Assembly: GCA_035524275.1 (NCBI GenBank)
Contig: DATKPC010000051.1
Location: forward strand, 21,205-85,204
DNA from: DATKPC01 sp035524275
GTDB lineage: Bacteria; Pseudomonadota; Gammaproteobacteria; Burkholderiales; Burkholderiaceae_F
DNA: 64,000 nt
Reading direction: 5' to 3'
Part shown: piece by piece, positions 42,857 through 52,152 of the stretch
Layout of the letters: every line of letters starts with the position of its first letter
Position numbering within the stretch: position 1 is the stretch's first letter
The notes under the pieces: model-generated
Seen by the model: only the letters and a program-made list of their open reading frames with translations
Database searches by the model: none
Told to the model about the DNA's origin: nothing
Position numbers and translations under genes: made by a program

Positions 42857-43630
42857 ATGGTCAACGCCAAACGGACCAAGGCAAATACGGGTGCCCGTGC
42901 CCCGACGCGCGACGGCTCGCTGATCGCGTCGTTCGTCCTCGAGTATCGCTGGAATTCGGGCGTGGTCGGTGACGTACACAATGCCAGGACGCCGAGAACG
43001 TCGATTCACCACATGGAAGGAAATTGCGGCGATTCCTGGGCGGGCATCGCAATCCAGCCACCGGGAGAGTGGATCGCGCAGCGCCTGGAACCCTTGATCC
43101 CAGGGACTCCACCCGCGACCACTCGCGACGTCGAGCCCGCCGCGCCTTCGCCGGCTGGAACGCCGAACGACACCGTGGCGACGACCGGCAGTCAGGACGA
43201 TGGGTCAGGAGGTGACGTGCTCGAACCGTCCCGGCGGTCGCCGGCTGCGTGCAGCGCGCCAGCGATCATCATCGTTGCGCGCGGCGAGGATTCGAGTTGT
43301 GCCACGCCGACATTCGTCGCGAAACGAATCCGTCGTGAGGTTCCCACGGACTTCGAAGTCCGGTACATGACGGACGACGACGATTCCGGCGGCACGCCCG
43401 CAGCGCCGAACGCTCGGGTACGTTTCGGCGCCCGCAATCTACAGACCGGGTGCCGCATCGATCTCGGGAGTGTCGCCGCGGAGCGCGGAGCCGCGCTCCA
43501 CGCGTGGGCCGCCCGGCTGCGGAACGTCGAACTGGCCGCAGGCCACTACCGGCTTTATGCCGTCATCCCGGGTCTGAACCGGCGTTCGCCCCCCCGGCTT
43601 GTCGAGGTTCCGCTGCTGCAGGTCGCGTAG
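42857..43630 (+). CDS. Unknown 257-residue protein paired with the preceding gene
   Basis: A GGGGAGGGA ribosome binding site precedes the ATG. The N-terminal part (SLIASFVLEYRWNSGVVGDVHN) and the C-terminal part (VRFGARNLQTGCRIDLGS, then LAAGHYRLYAVIPG) look folded. They are joined by a Pro/Thr/Ser-rich linker (about residues 80-130). Two cysteines occur in NCGDSWAG and ACSAP, and one in TGCRID. I recognise no family. The C-terminal strand pattern resembles that of the upstream protein, so both may contain the same kind of beta-sandwich. Confidence 0.5.
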   Translation: MVNAKRTKANTGARAPTRDGSLIASFVLEYRWNSGVVGDVHNARTPRTSIHHMEGNCGDSWAGIAIQPPGEWIAQRLEPLIPGTPPATTRDVEPAAPSPAGTPNDTVATTGSQDDGSGGDVLEPSRRSPAACSAPAIIIVARGEDSSCATPTFVAKRIRREVPTDFEVRYMTDDDDSGGTPAAPNARVRFGARNLQTGCRIDLGSVAAERGAALHAWAARLRNVELAAGHYRLYAVIPGLNRRSPPRLVEVPLLQVA

Positions 43631-43645
43631 CCGTGGGGTTGGGGA

Positions 43646-43915
43646 CTAATGCGGCCGGTATCCTGGGGGCAATCGGTCGGCGTCGGCAACGGCGGGACGC
43701 GCGGTGACGCTGCGCAGGGTCGACACCCCTGTACGCGACGCCGTGTGCGGTATCTGCGCATCTCCCTCCTCGAGGGCGATGATTCGGGTCGCGGTACCGG
43801 CCGCCCCGGCCTGCATCACAACGCGCCTTCCGCAGCGGGGGCACCGCCATTCACAGGCTCCCGTCGGGTAGTCGGCTGACAACTGCATCTCGTGTCGTTC
43901 TTCGTCAGTGATCAT
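43646..43915 (-). CDS. Small zinc-ribbon protein
   Basis: This 89-residue protein starts at an ATG with AGGGGAA upstream. It has the pattern CEWRCPRCGRRVVMQ, with two further features (RIIALEEGD, AQIPHTAS) that recur in small zinc-ribbon proteins I have seen. The CxxCG knuckle plus the upstream Cys could bind one zinc with a downstream His. The last ~25 residues look random, so the true end may be earlier or the gene may have been read through. It is on the opposite strand, 15 bases from the end of the 257-residue gene. Confidence 0.5.
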   Translation of the reverse strand: MITDEERHEMQLSADYPTGACEWRCPRCGRRVVMQAGAAGTATRIIALEEGDAQIPHTASRTGVSTLRSVTARPAVADADRLPPGYRPH

Positions 43916-44269
43916 GCACTTCCCCTGAGAAGTTTCGATCGTATGCAATCCGGCTCAGCTCTTGCCGGACCGCGCGGCCGCGTCAAATTCGTCCAGAATA
44001 CCGCAATTTTGGGGTGCACAAAGGAAGGTCTGCGCAATCGGTCGAAATCCGACTGAGCGGCGACTCGTGATTCAGAAAATACCGCCGATTTCTACGCGAG
44101 AACCGTCCAGGGACGGGGGTAGCGTCACTCGATCAAGAAACACGTCGCGGCGCGGCGGCTTGCAGGTCCGTCCGAACGGAACACCGCCGGCCCGCGTCAG
44201 TTGCTTCGGCATTCATCCTCCTCGGTGCACCGCGATTTCATGGGCGGCGCACGAGGTTGTGCCGAGGTC
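43916..44269. other. Intergenic stretch, nothing recognised
   Basis: These 354 bases lie between the zinc-ribbon start and the end of the beta-helix remnant. No credible gene, hairpin or repeat is seen. Confidence 0.45.
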
Positions 44270-45052
44270 CTAAGGCGCGCTTGGCACCAGCGCCACGCTA
44301 CAGGATGGAGTCGTCTCCCAGTTGTTTCCTACGTGGACAACCGCTTCGGTAAAGAGGCTGGGATTGTCGCAGCGGAGGCCATGGGTCGCGCCCCGCGAGA
44401 GATTGCCCACCACCGATACGGCATTGAATGAATCGGGTGACGCGGCGAGAAAGACACCATCAAGCAGGGTGCTCGCCTGGAGGCGGTTGCCTTCGATCAC
44501 CACCTGTTCGGCCTTCCGAATGACTGGACGAACCACGATACCGGCGGCGGCGGGCGCAGCGACGGACCAACTTAGCGCATTGCCGGTGATCGATACGAGA
44601 CGAGGAGATAGGGCCTCGATGCCGCCGCCGGCGGTTGCCTGCCGGATCACGTTGTTCGAGATCAGGACATCCTCCGGGCCCGAGCCGCTGTGGTGCGCGA
44701 CTCCAATCGCCGGACCGGCGACACCCCGGCGTAAGATCGTGTTTCCGGAAATGACTGTGCGTTCGAGCACGTTCTCGGCGTTGACGACGGCCTTCGCCGA
44801 TTTCATCGCGGCGACAAACGTGTTTCCCGTGATCGCGACGTCGCTTGCTCGATACAGGGAGACGCCGCGCCCGTCGAAGACGTTGTCGGCGACGACCACG
44901 CGCGCCATCGGCCCTCCTATTCCGCCTAGCGTCAGCGAGTAGTCGCCTTGAGCAATGTGAGCGTCGTCGTGGAAGACATTGCCGACGATGGAGATCGAAC
45001 CGTTCAGGTCGCCAGCGCCTCCGGTCGGCTCGCTGTCTGACCGATTCCTCAA
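44270..45052 (-). pseudogene. C-terminal remnant of a right-handed beta-helix protein
   Basis: About 260 residues show the repeating parallel beta-helix rhythm (ISIVGNVFHD, VVVADNVFDG, VAITGNTF, TVISGNTILRRG, VLISNNVIRQA, LVSITGNAL, VVIEGNRL). Such proteins are often secreted carbohydrate-active enzymes or adhesins. Here there is no signal peptide or N-terminal cap. The frame opens at a TTG only 6 bases after the stop of the DUF3592-like fragment, with no ribosome binding site. I therefore take it as a truncated gene. The C-terminal end looks intact. Confidence 0.6.
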
Positions 45053-45058
45053 GTCCGT

Positions 45059-45289
45059 TCACGACTCGGGAGGGTGAGACAATTCCAGGGACGCTCGCCG
45101 CCGCATTCGCGCCACCACGACAAGCACCGGAATGCTCGACAATACGGCCGCCCATACACAAACGACAAGGGGCTCTTGCCAGAGCGTCCAGATCGCATTG
45201 ATCCGCGCGATTTCGGGATTGCTCGCCAGGTACAAGACGCGGGCCCGCTCGCCGCGTCGGAAGATCGAGGCCGGTACGGAAATGTCCAC
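45059..45289 (-). pseudogene. DUF3592-like membrane protein fragment
   Basis: About 76 residues start IFRRGERARVLYLASNPEIA. They continue with IWTLWQEPLVVCVWAAVLSSIPVLVVVARMRRR, a membrane segment followed by basic residues. This matches the end of DUF3592 proteins (a V-x-Y-x-P-x-NP turn, then a helix). The N-terminal half is missing: a stop occurs about 27 codons upstream. Only a GTG without ribosome binding site is available. It is directly followed by the beta-helix remnant, so a deletion probably joined the two. Confidence 0.5.
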
Positions 45290-45508
45290 TTTGCCACCGG
45301 CCCCGATGTGGCAAGCGGAAGAGTTCAGGCGCGGATCCGCTTCAGCGACATCTCGACGGATCGATTTCTATGGGCGAGTGAATCCAGCATCGACGGTGGT
45401 GCCACCTGGACGCGGACCGCCTCGCTTGTTGCCTCCGGGACGCAAGCCGAATCATCCGAATGACTGCTCCTGCGCTGTTCGTGCTGCGCAAAGACAACGA
45501 CCTCCCGT

Positions 45509-46396
45509 ATGAACATCATCAGCCTTGCAAGGCTCGCTTCACGGAGTGGATGCTGCCTACTCGTCGTCTGGCTAACAGCCTGTCTGTGGATGGTCGGGAG
45601 TGCGAACGCGGCGACCGACGTTCCGACTCTGGTTCCCTACGCTGCAAACCTGGACCTGCATATGTTCAGGAGCGGCAACCAGCGCGGCGCCGCTGCCATA
45701 CTGCTGTTCCACCCCGGTGGGTGGGTCGAAGGCGATCCCAAACTCGTCCACGACGTGGCACGAGCGTTTGCCGCGGAGGGGGTGGTCGCGTTTGCCGTCC
45801 AGTATCGCCTGAGCAACGAAGTCCACACGCCTGTGGACGCGTTCGACGATACGTGCGCCGCCCTGCGGTACGTAAGCGACCACGCAGCCGAGTTGCGCAT
45901 CGATCCGGCGCGGATAGCGGCATACGGTGAGTCTGCAGGCGCTCAGCTCGCCGCGCTGTCGGCGACCCGTGGTTGTGCAGGGAACCCAAATGGAGCGACA
46001 CGCCCGAAACTCTTGCTGCTGCAGTCTCCGATCCTGGATCCCGCCAGCGTCAGCTGGTTCCCGAGAATCATGAAGGGAGCGCCGCCGGATGAGTTCAGTC
46101 CCCGCAAGTTTGCTAGCCACGAGACTCCTGAAACATTGATCATTCAAGGAGACAAGGATGTATTCGCTCCGGTAACGCTGTCCCGACGGTTTTGTGCCGA
46201 GGTCACCCGGCCCGGCGTATCCTGCACGGTCATTACGATTCCAAGGGTCGGCCATTACTTCACGCGCACGCTCAATGACCAAGACGGTCAATTCAATCCG
46301 TTCAGTGACTCCACGACGCAGTTCGTTCCCGACGACCGGGCACGCAGGGAGGCCATTCGAACCTTTTCCGAATTCCTGAAGCGAAAAGGATTTTGA
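45509..46396 (+). CDS. Secreted alpha/beta hydrolase (esterase type)
   Basis: This 295-residue protein has a signal peptide (CCLLVVWLTACLWMVGSANAA). The HPGGWVEGD oxyanion motif (HGG-like) is near residue 70, the nucleophile elbow GESAGAQLAAL near 145, the acid in QGDKDVFAP near 215 and the His in VGHYFT near 250. This is the HSL/BD-FAE-type esterase layout. The substrate is unknown. It stands in a region of decayed genes but appears intact. The start ATG lacks a strong ribosome binding site. Confidence 0.8.
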   Translation: MNIISLARLASRSGCCLLVVWLTACLWMVGSANAATDVPTLVPYAANLDLHMFRSGNQRGAAAILLFHPGGWVEGDPKLVHDVARAFAAEGVVAFAVQYRLSNEVHTPVDAFDDTCAALRYVSDHAAELRIDPARIAAYGESAGAQLAALSATRGCAGNPNGATRPKLLLLQSPILDPASVSWFPRIMKGAPPDEFSPRKFASHETPETLIIQGDKDVFAPVTLSRRFCAEVTRPGVSCTVITIPRVGHYFTRTLNDQDGQFNPFSDSTTQFVPDDRARREAIRTFSEFLKRKGF

Positions 46397-46460
46397 ACCT
46401 CCGAAACGGCACTTGCGGGCGCACGACTGCCCAAATCCTCTCTCCTATGACCTCCTTTGT

Positions 46461-46949
46461 ATGACCTCTCTTGTGCCCAAGGATTTCGAGGTTCCCGCCG
46501 GTTTCGAGACCCCGGACTTCCGCGTGCGCATGCTGGCCATTTCCGACGTGGTGAAGGACTATGACGCGGTAATGACCAGTGTCGAACGCCTCCAAAAGGT
46601 ATTCAGTCCAGCCGGGCGTTGGCCCCACGGCCTGACTTTCGAGCAGGACCTGATCGACCTGGGTTGGCACCACAAGGAATTCCAACTACGCCGATCGTTC
46701 GCCTATACGGTCATGAGCCTGGATGAGGCCATGTGCCTGGGTTGCCTTTATATCGAGCCGACGACGCTGCCCGGCTATGACGCCGAGGTTCATTGCTGGG
46801 TCCGAACCAGCCATGCCGAGGCGCTGGACCCCCGGCTCTACCAGAGCCTGCGAGACTGGATCGCTAGGCGCTGGCCGTTCAAGGCCGTCGCCTATCCAGG
46901 CCGGGCGCTGACGTGGGAGCAGGTGGCTGCGCTGCGGCAGGTTGCGTAG
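46461..46949 (+). CDS. GNAT-family acetyltransferase
   Basis: This 162-residue cytoplasmic protein has a GNAT fold: the N-terminal FRVRMLAISDVVKDYDAVMTS, a mid strand FAYTVMSLDEAMCLGCLYIEP and the later EVHCWVRTSHAEALDPRLY, with an atypical R/Q-G region. The pattern fits acetyltransferases of unknown substrate common in proteobacteria. A frame start at 46413 is possible, but the inner ATG (MTSLVPKDF) matches what I recall of homologues. It is 65 bases after the hydrolase and may share its transcript. Confidence 0.7.
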   Translation: MTSLVPKDFEVPAGFETPDFRVRMLAISDVVKDYDAVMTSVERLQKVFSPAGRWPHGLTFEQDLIDLGWHHKEFQLRRSFAYTVMSLDEAMCLGCLYIEPTTLPGYDAEVHCWVRTSHAEALDPRLYQSLRDWIARRWPFKAVAYPGRALTWEQVAALRQVA

Positions 46950-47263
46950 CGGCGGGCGGTCGAAATTCCGGTCCGCAGCACTGAGCGGCCCCTCGGCGAT
47001 TCAAAGACTGATGTGTCGCGCATCGCTGTCGTACCATTCCGTCTGCTGCGGCCGTGGGTGGAAGCCCGCCGTCGGCCAGGTACGGACATCGATAGGGCTT
47101 TTTGCCTTCCTGTAGTCGGACACGCGGGAGATCACCGCTCTTGGGAAATGCGAAAGCGTGCTATCGGCCAAAGCCCGTCTTCCGCTTCTGCTTTTTTTTT
47201 TCAAGCAACGGACGTCGCCAGTAAAGACTGGCGCCGCCATACATTTAAATCCACGAGGTGCCC
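46950..47263. other. Intergenic stretch with a T-run
   Basis: These 314 bases lie between the acetyltransferase and the DUF1330 gene. A run of about ten T occurs near 47195, but no stem precedes it, so I do not call it a terminator. No gene is seen. Confidence 0.4.
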
Positions 47264-47587
47264 ATGTCCGGACCAGTGTATGCACTCAACCTCTTCGACG
47301 TCTCCGACAAGGATGAGTACTTGGCATATTCGCGCCGGTCTGCAAAGGAGGTTCAGGCGCATGGCGGACGCTTGGTAGCTCTAGGCAAATTCCGGGAATC
47401 CGCCGTGGGAAACATCGAGCCTAGAACGGTTCTGATCCTTGTCGAGTGGAAATCAAAGGAAGCCTTTGATAGTTATCGAAACGATCCGGCTCTTTCGGAT
47501 CTCCACCCACATCGGATCAACGGAACGGCCAACTATGTGTGGCACCTCTTCGACAAATTGGAAGACTTGCGGGCGATTCTAAAGTGA
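47264..47587 (+). CDS. DUF1330 small protein
   Basis: This 107-residue dimeric alpha/beta-barrel (ferredoxin-like) protein is of unknown function. YALNLFDVSDKDEYLAYSRR near the start, AHGGRLVALGKF, and VLILVEWKSKEAFDSYRNDPALSDLHPHR match the family layout. The GAGG just before the ATG supports this start. GC content appears lower than in the surroundings. Confidence 0.8.
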   Translation: MSGPVYALNLFDVSDKDEYLAYSRRSAKEVQAHGGRLVALGKFRESAVGNIEPRTVLILVEWKSKEAFDSYRNDPALSDLHPHRINGTANYVWHLFDKLEDLRAILK

Positions 47588-47894
47588 CGTCCGTGTATTG
47601 CTAATCGATCATGGCGGTGCGATCCGATGCCTTGTTCATGGGGTACGAAACAACTCGGGTCGGCCCGCCAGTCAAAGGCGCGGTTGCGAGACCCAGGCAT
47701 GCCGGGTGACGCCGTATTCAACGATCATTTCCTTCCCGCGCTGCGGGCGCCGAAATTCAATCTCGTATGCGCCTGACGGCACGGATCTCCATGGAAATCT
47801 CCTCATCGTTGGAAATTCCCAAGGCGATGCGGCGGGCGCATCTTCTGTCGCTCGCCTAACCAAAGGCACCGCGATCCTCGTCCTGTGCGCGCTG

Positions 47895-48164
47895 ATGCCG
47901 TCGACCGTGCAGGAACTGCAGGCGGGTCCGCTGACGCAGGTGACGCTCGTGCCGGTCGTCTCGGTCGACCACCCGCTGGCCAGTGAAACGCGAACGCTCA
48001 CGCGCGACATCCTCGCCGACCACGTTCAGTTGATCCTCACCGATCCGCTCCAGCGCCCGGGACCGAGCTTCAGCGTGGTGAGTTCGCGGGTCTGGCGCTT
48101 CGTCGACATCGCGCGCCGGCTGCTCGCGCGGCTGCAGCGGCAGCCGTCGTTCACGGCCGCCTGA
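47895..48164 (+). pseudogene. LysR-type regulator, substrate-binding-domain fragment
   Basis: About 89 residues include PLTQVTLVPVVSVDHPLAS, RDILADHVQLILTD and FSVVSSRVWRFVDI. These match the middle to end of LysR effector domains (the pattern 'PL..VTLVPV...DHPLA...HVQLVLTD...W R..D'). The N-terminal helix-turn-helix is absent, and the end departs from the family. It is a remnant next to an IS481-like fragment. Confidence 0.6.
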
Positions 48165-48224
48165 CGTTGCCGCGCGCGGTCCGCCGGCGTTCCATGGCCG
48201 GCCAAGCTCGCCGCTTGAGACCGG

Positions 48225-48569
48225 CAGCAGCAGCGGGCTTCGTTCGACCCATTCATTCACGAAGACACCGTCGAACGCCCGCACGAGGCCCTGGGCACGA
48301 AGCGACCCGCTGCCCGGTATAGACCCTCAACGACGTTTCAACACGGTTTGCCGGAGATTGATCACCCGCTGCACGAACGAACATCCATCGTCACGCGCTG
48401 CGGCCGCATCGTCTTCGGGCCAAAGAAGGTGAACTTCCACCGATGTTGTGGTGAGCGAGACACGCTGCGGCAATTTGTCGCATCAACCATATCGCAGACC
48501 GTGTCTATACTGCGCGCGCTCCATGTGCGCAGGTTCGGCGCGCCGCCCGGCGGCCGGCAACAAAGATAA
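48225..48569 (+). pseudogene. 3' end of an IS481/IS3-like transposase (integrase core)
   Basis: The frame reads FDPFIHEDTVERPHEALGTK, then RPAARYRPS. Near 48380 it reads RCGRIVFGPKKVNFHRCCGE. 'ERPHEALG..PA..Y.PS' is the end of the DDE core of IS481/IS3 transposases, followed by a C-terminal beta segment. The start and catalytic DDE are missing. The frame ends 11 bases before the TonB receptor start, so the element borders that gene. Confidence 0.6.
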
Positions 48570-48580
48570 CTATTTCTCAA

Positions 48581-50755
48581 ATGATCCGCTTGATCCTCCG
48601 TGTGTTCGCGTTTGTCGCGCTGACTCAAGCCTGTGTCGTCTGCGCGCAGGCACAGGAATCGCCTTCCCTGGCCCCGGTCGTGGTGACGGCGACGAGCCCC
48701 TCTACCGACTACAACGTACCGAACGCCGTGTCTGCGACGAAGACCGATACCCCGATTCGGGATACGCCGTTCGCTGTCCAGGTCGTTTCCGAACAAACCA
48801 TCCGCGACCAGCAGGCCACACGGATTCAGGACGCGATCCTTGGCAACGTAAGCAGTGTCGCCGCGAACGCGAACGGACTCTCCGACAATACCAATTTCAC
48901 GATACGCGGATTCAACACGGGGCCCAACGTCTATCAGGATGGACTCCTGATGCCGTACTCGATGAACGTCGACACGGCGAACATACGCGTCATCGAGGTC
49001 CTGAAAGGGCCCGCCGCGGCCTTGTACGGGCGCATGCCCCCCGGGGGGCTTGTCAACTACGCCACCAAGCAGCCCCAGGACACGCCTTACTACGCGTTGC
49101 AGGAGACCGTGGGCTCGTTCGGCACCACGCGAACGGAGGTGGATCTGACCAGTGCCATCGACGAGCGCAAGACGCTTCAGTACCGCCTGGATGCGGACTA
49201 CACCCGCGCAAACTCGTTTGTGGACTTCGAGAATTCCCGCAACGTCTTTTTCGCACCGTCGATCAGCTATCGACCGACGGATCGCTTCGACGTGACGATC
49301 CAGGGCGAATACCAGCACGTTAGCAATGTGGACAGCGATCCGAATTTCCCGGCCGTCGGCAACCGGCCCGCCGCGATTCCGATCAGCACCTACCTCGAAG
49401 ATCCTGGTGTGACGGTGCCCAACCCGGACACGATGACCAAGAAATTCGTCGCCTACCACTGGACTTACCGGTTGGGGGGAGATTGGCAAATCGTCAACCG
49501 GCTGGCGTACAACGACCTGCCGGAACACGTGACCAACATGTACTTCGCATCGGTCTCCAGCACTGGGGATGGCATCAACTCCCTGCAGTACGGCCCGGCG
49601 GGCGTGCAAACGCTTTCGACCAACCTGGAACTGACAGGTAGCGTCAGGACGGGCGGAATCGACAACCGGTTGTTGTTTGGGGTGGATCGCCTGCGGTTCA
49701 GCGAATTCTTCAATGGGACCTACGATTACGCGGCGCAAAGCATCAATGTCTTCAACGCGCAGGCGGCGTACGACACGGTGGACCTCGCCTCGGCGCTCGA
49801 TCCGAACATCAACGGTTTCGCCCTGCTGAGCAAGCAGAGTTGGACTGGGGTGTACGCGCAAGACATGATTGCCGGCTTCGGCGACCGGATGCACCTTCTG
49901 GTGGGAGGACGATACGACCATTCCGTCACCGGATCAGGGATCGGCTTCGGCAGCACCGCCTGGGCGCAGACGACGGGCGGTTTCGTGCAGGCAAGCGATA
50001 GTGGGTTCAGCCCGCGCATTGGTCTGAACGTCCACGTGCTACCTTGGGCAAGCGTCTACGCAAACTATTCCCGCTCCCTCAGCCTTTCGAACGTGGCCGC
50101 GGGCGTGACGGTTACCGGGCAACCCCTGAGCCCACAATGGTCGGTGCAGAAGGAAATCGGCTGGAAGAGCGAATTCCTCGACAAGGGACTCGCCGCATCT
50201 TTCGCCTATTTCGACATCACGCAGAACGACATTCCCGCCGCCGTGCCGAATACGACGGGCGTGTTCTATCTCATCGGACAGGCGAGAAGCCGAGGCTTCG
50301 AATTCGACCTGACCGGCCGGCTGAACGCGAACTGGAGCGTGATCGCGACCCTCAGTCATGACGTCGCGAAGGTGACGCAGGGTTACACCTCCAACTTCGT
50401 GAATGTCTCAGCCGGCAGCTACCTGCCGGCAGTTCCCGTCAATATGGCGACCGCATGGGTGCGGTATACGGGAACCTCGAGCCTTCCCGGCTGGAGGCTC
50501 GCGTTGGGCGTGAGCGCGGTCAGTCAGGCGCAAGGCGATCCGGTCAACGATATGCAGATCCCGGGGTATGCCGTCTGCCGAGGAATGGTGGGCTATGACT
50601 TCACGCTGAAAGGCAAAAAGCTGACGGCCCAACTGAACGTCGACAACGCCTTGAACCAAAGGTATTTCTACGGCAGTACCGCCTACGGCAACGCCTACTC
50701 GCTGACTCCCGGAACTCCCAGATCCGTAATGGCAAGTTTGCGTGCAGAGTTGTAG
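48581..50755 (+). CDS. TonB-dependent siderophore receptor
   Basis: This 724-residue outer-membrane receptor has a signal peptide (LRVFAFVALTQACVVCAQAQE). A plug domain follows (IRDTPFAVQVVSEQTIRDQQ, then FTIRGFNTG, VEVLKGPAAALYGRMPPGG). A 22-stranded barrel completes it, ending NALNQRYFYGSTAYGNAYSL and TPRSVMASLRAEL. The start MIRLIL fits. It imports an iron-siderophore or similar ligand using TonB/ExbBD, which are not in the window. The C-terminus ends in the usual aromatic-free 'RAEL', a little unusual since most end in Phe. It follows the IS481 remnant closely, so the upstream regulation may have been altered. Confidence 0.87.
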   Translation: MIRLILRVFAFVALTQACVVCAQAQESPSLAPVVVTATSPSTDYNVPNAVSATKTDTPIRDTPFAVQVVSEQTIRDQQATRIQDAILGNVSSVAANANGLSDNTNFTIRGFNTGPNVYQDGLLMPYSMNVDTANIRVIEVLKGPAAALYGRMPPGGLVNYATKQPQDTPYYALQETVGSFGTTRTEVDLTSAIDERKTLQYRLDADYTRANSFVDFENSRNVFFAPSISYRPTDRFDVTIQGEYQHVSNVDSDPNFPAVGNRPAAIPISTYLEDPGVTVPNPDTMTKKFVAYHWTYRLGGDWQIVNRLAYNDLPEHVTNMYFASVSSTGDGINSLQYGPAGVQTLSTNLELTGSVRTGGIDNRLLFGVDRLRFSEFFNGTYDYAAQSINVFNAQAAYDTVDLASALDPNINGFALLSKQSWTGVYAQDMIAGFGDRMHLLVGGRYDHSVTGSGIGFGSTAWAQTTGGFVQASDSGFSPRIGLNVHVLPWASVYANYSRSLSLSNVAAGVTVTGQPLSPQWSVQKEIGWKSEFLDKGLAASFAYFDITQNDIPAAVPNTTGVFYLIGQARSRGFEFDLTGRLNANWSVIATLSHDVAKVTQGYTSNFVNVSAGSYLPAVPVNMATAWVRYTGTSSLPGWRLALGVSAVSQAQGDPVNDMQIPGYAVCRGMVGYDFTLKGKKLTAQLNVDNALNQRYFYGSTAYGNAYSLTPGTPRSVMASLRAEL

Positions 50756-50835
50756 GCACGATTTCCCCAACCGGTTTGCCGCTTTGATCCATGACAGCCC
50801 ATAGCTTGCCTCGGTACGGACGGGGTGATGGTTGC

Positions 50836-51930
50836 ATGCAGGCTGATGCGGCCCTCTCCCGTGTACCAATTCACGGCGGGATCGGGATACAGGCGCTCCT
50901 TCTTCTCCTCATCCTCTGCTGGGTGACGTGCGCTTTCGCGATCGACGGCAATTCGGGCGAAAGGGAAGACGGGCGCATCGTCAGCGATGCGCCCTGGCCG
51001 GAACTGCCTCCGTGGAAGGATCTGGACGACTTCACGCACGACTACTTCTCCCGGCCGGTTTACGAGCGAGCTCGTGCACAGACGGAATTCGAGATCCGAG
51101 ACATCCGGTATTTGAGTGACGGACTGCTGATTCGCGGAATGCTCATCCGCCCAAGAAATCCGGGCGGGCACCGATGGCCGGCGATCATCTTCAATCGCGG
51201 CGGTAACGGCGACTACGGGCGGATAGGCAATTACGGGGTCCCGTGCAAGCAGGATAGCGATTCCTGTCTTTATCTCGTGGATCTCTTGATGCTGGCGCAA
51301 AAAGGCTTCGTCGTGATCGCCTCGGATTACCGCTACCACGGCGAGTCTGCAAAGCGAGACGAGTGGGGAGGACGCGAGGTCAATGATGTCCTCAACCTGG
51401 TCCCGGCCCTCGGGTCGCTAGATATCGTCGACCCGGCGCGACTCTACATGCTGGGTCAGTCGCGGGGCGGCATGATGACCTACATCGCCCTCAAGCGCGG
51501 CGTAGCCGTCAAGGCGGCCGCGGTGATTGCCGGCCCGTCGCTGCTCAGCGCGGATACGAAGAATTTCATACACGGGGACTGGTTTCTGAAGGGCAATGAG
51601 TGGTTCGACGGCGCAACCAAGGTCTGGCCGGATTACGAGCACCTGGCCGCCAAGCACTTCGAGGAACGATCCGCCGCGATGTGGCCCGAAATGATCCACG
51701 CCCCGGTGCTCATCTTGCACAGTCGTACGGACCAGCTGGTGCCGGCGACGCAGGCGCTACGCATGGCGGAGGCCTTGCAGTCGCGGAACCGACCGTACGC
51801 ACTGGTCATCTACGATGACGACAGCCATTCTCTGTCGCGCAACGCCGAAGACCGGACACGCCGTATTGCGGAGTGGTTCGACAAGTTCGGCGCGCATGAG
51901 GAAGCAGAAGCCGGCTCCCAACGTCGTTGA
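50836..51930 (+). CDS. Exported alpha/beta hydrolase (prolyl-oligopeptidase/DLH type)
   Basis: This 364-residue protein has a signal or membrane helix (GIQALLLLLILCWVTCAFAID). The nucleophile elbow is GQSRGGMMT, the acid is likely in SRTDQLVPA and the His in DDSHSLSR. The region WPAIIFNRGGNGDYGRIGNY carries the oxyanion loop. It looks like a peptidase S9-like/dienelactone hydrolase. The reading frame could start at 50791. The last ~11 residues (HEEAEAGSQRR) run into IS3-derived sequence, so the C-terminus may be altered. Confidence 0.72.
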   Translation: MQADAALSRVPIHGGIGIQALLLLLILCWVTCAFAIDGNSGEREDGRIVSDAPWPELPPWKDLDDFTHDYFSRPVYERARAQTEFEIRDIRYLSDGLLIRGMLIRPRNPGGHRWPAIIFNRGGNGDYGRIGNYGVPCKQDSDSCLYLVDLLMLAQKGFVVIASDYRYHGESAKRDEWGGREVNDVLNLVPALGSLDIVDPARLYMLGQSRGGMMTYIALKRGVAVKAAAVIAGPSLLSADTKNFIHGDWFLKGNEWFDGATKVWPDYEHLAAKHFEERSAAMWPEMIHAPVLILHSRTDQLVPATQALRMAEALQSRNRPYALVIYDDDSHSLSRNAEDRTRRIAEWFDKFGAHEEAEAGSQRR

Positions 51931-52145
51931 TCGCCGCGGCGCTGACGGTCTCGTTCATCGACGAGCACCGGGCGCAATTAGGGGGCGAGCCGATCTGCGA
52001 GCAATTGCCGATCGCCCCGTCGGGCTACTACCATGTGAAAGCGCGGCAGGAAGATCCCGCCCTCCGGCCGAAACACCGCCAGCCATTCGTATTTCCTGGC
52101 GCGCAACAATCCAAGGCTCGCAATCTTGGAGTCCGGTTCCTGTAA
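51927..52145 (+). pseudogene. IS3-family transposase OrfB, N-terminal fragment
   Basis: The peptide VSFIDEHRAQLGGEPICEQL then PIAPSGYYHVKARQEDPALRP is the beginning of IS3-type OrfB (the pattern 'FID.HR...GVEPIC..LPIAPSTYY..KA'). The frame diverges after about 55 residues and stops. The DDE domain is absent. It abuts the end of the hydrolase gene. Confidence 0.7.
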
Positions 52146-52152
52146 AGCGCGA

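Noticed and set aside
47190..47210. T-run as an intrinsic terminator
   Set aside because: No GC-rich stem precedes it on either strand.
48555..48580. A GATAA-containing AT-rich stretch before the TonB receptor as a Fur box
   Set aside because: Only about half the positions of the Fur consensus match, and it coincides with the end of IS-derived sequence.
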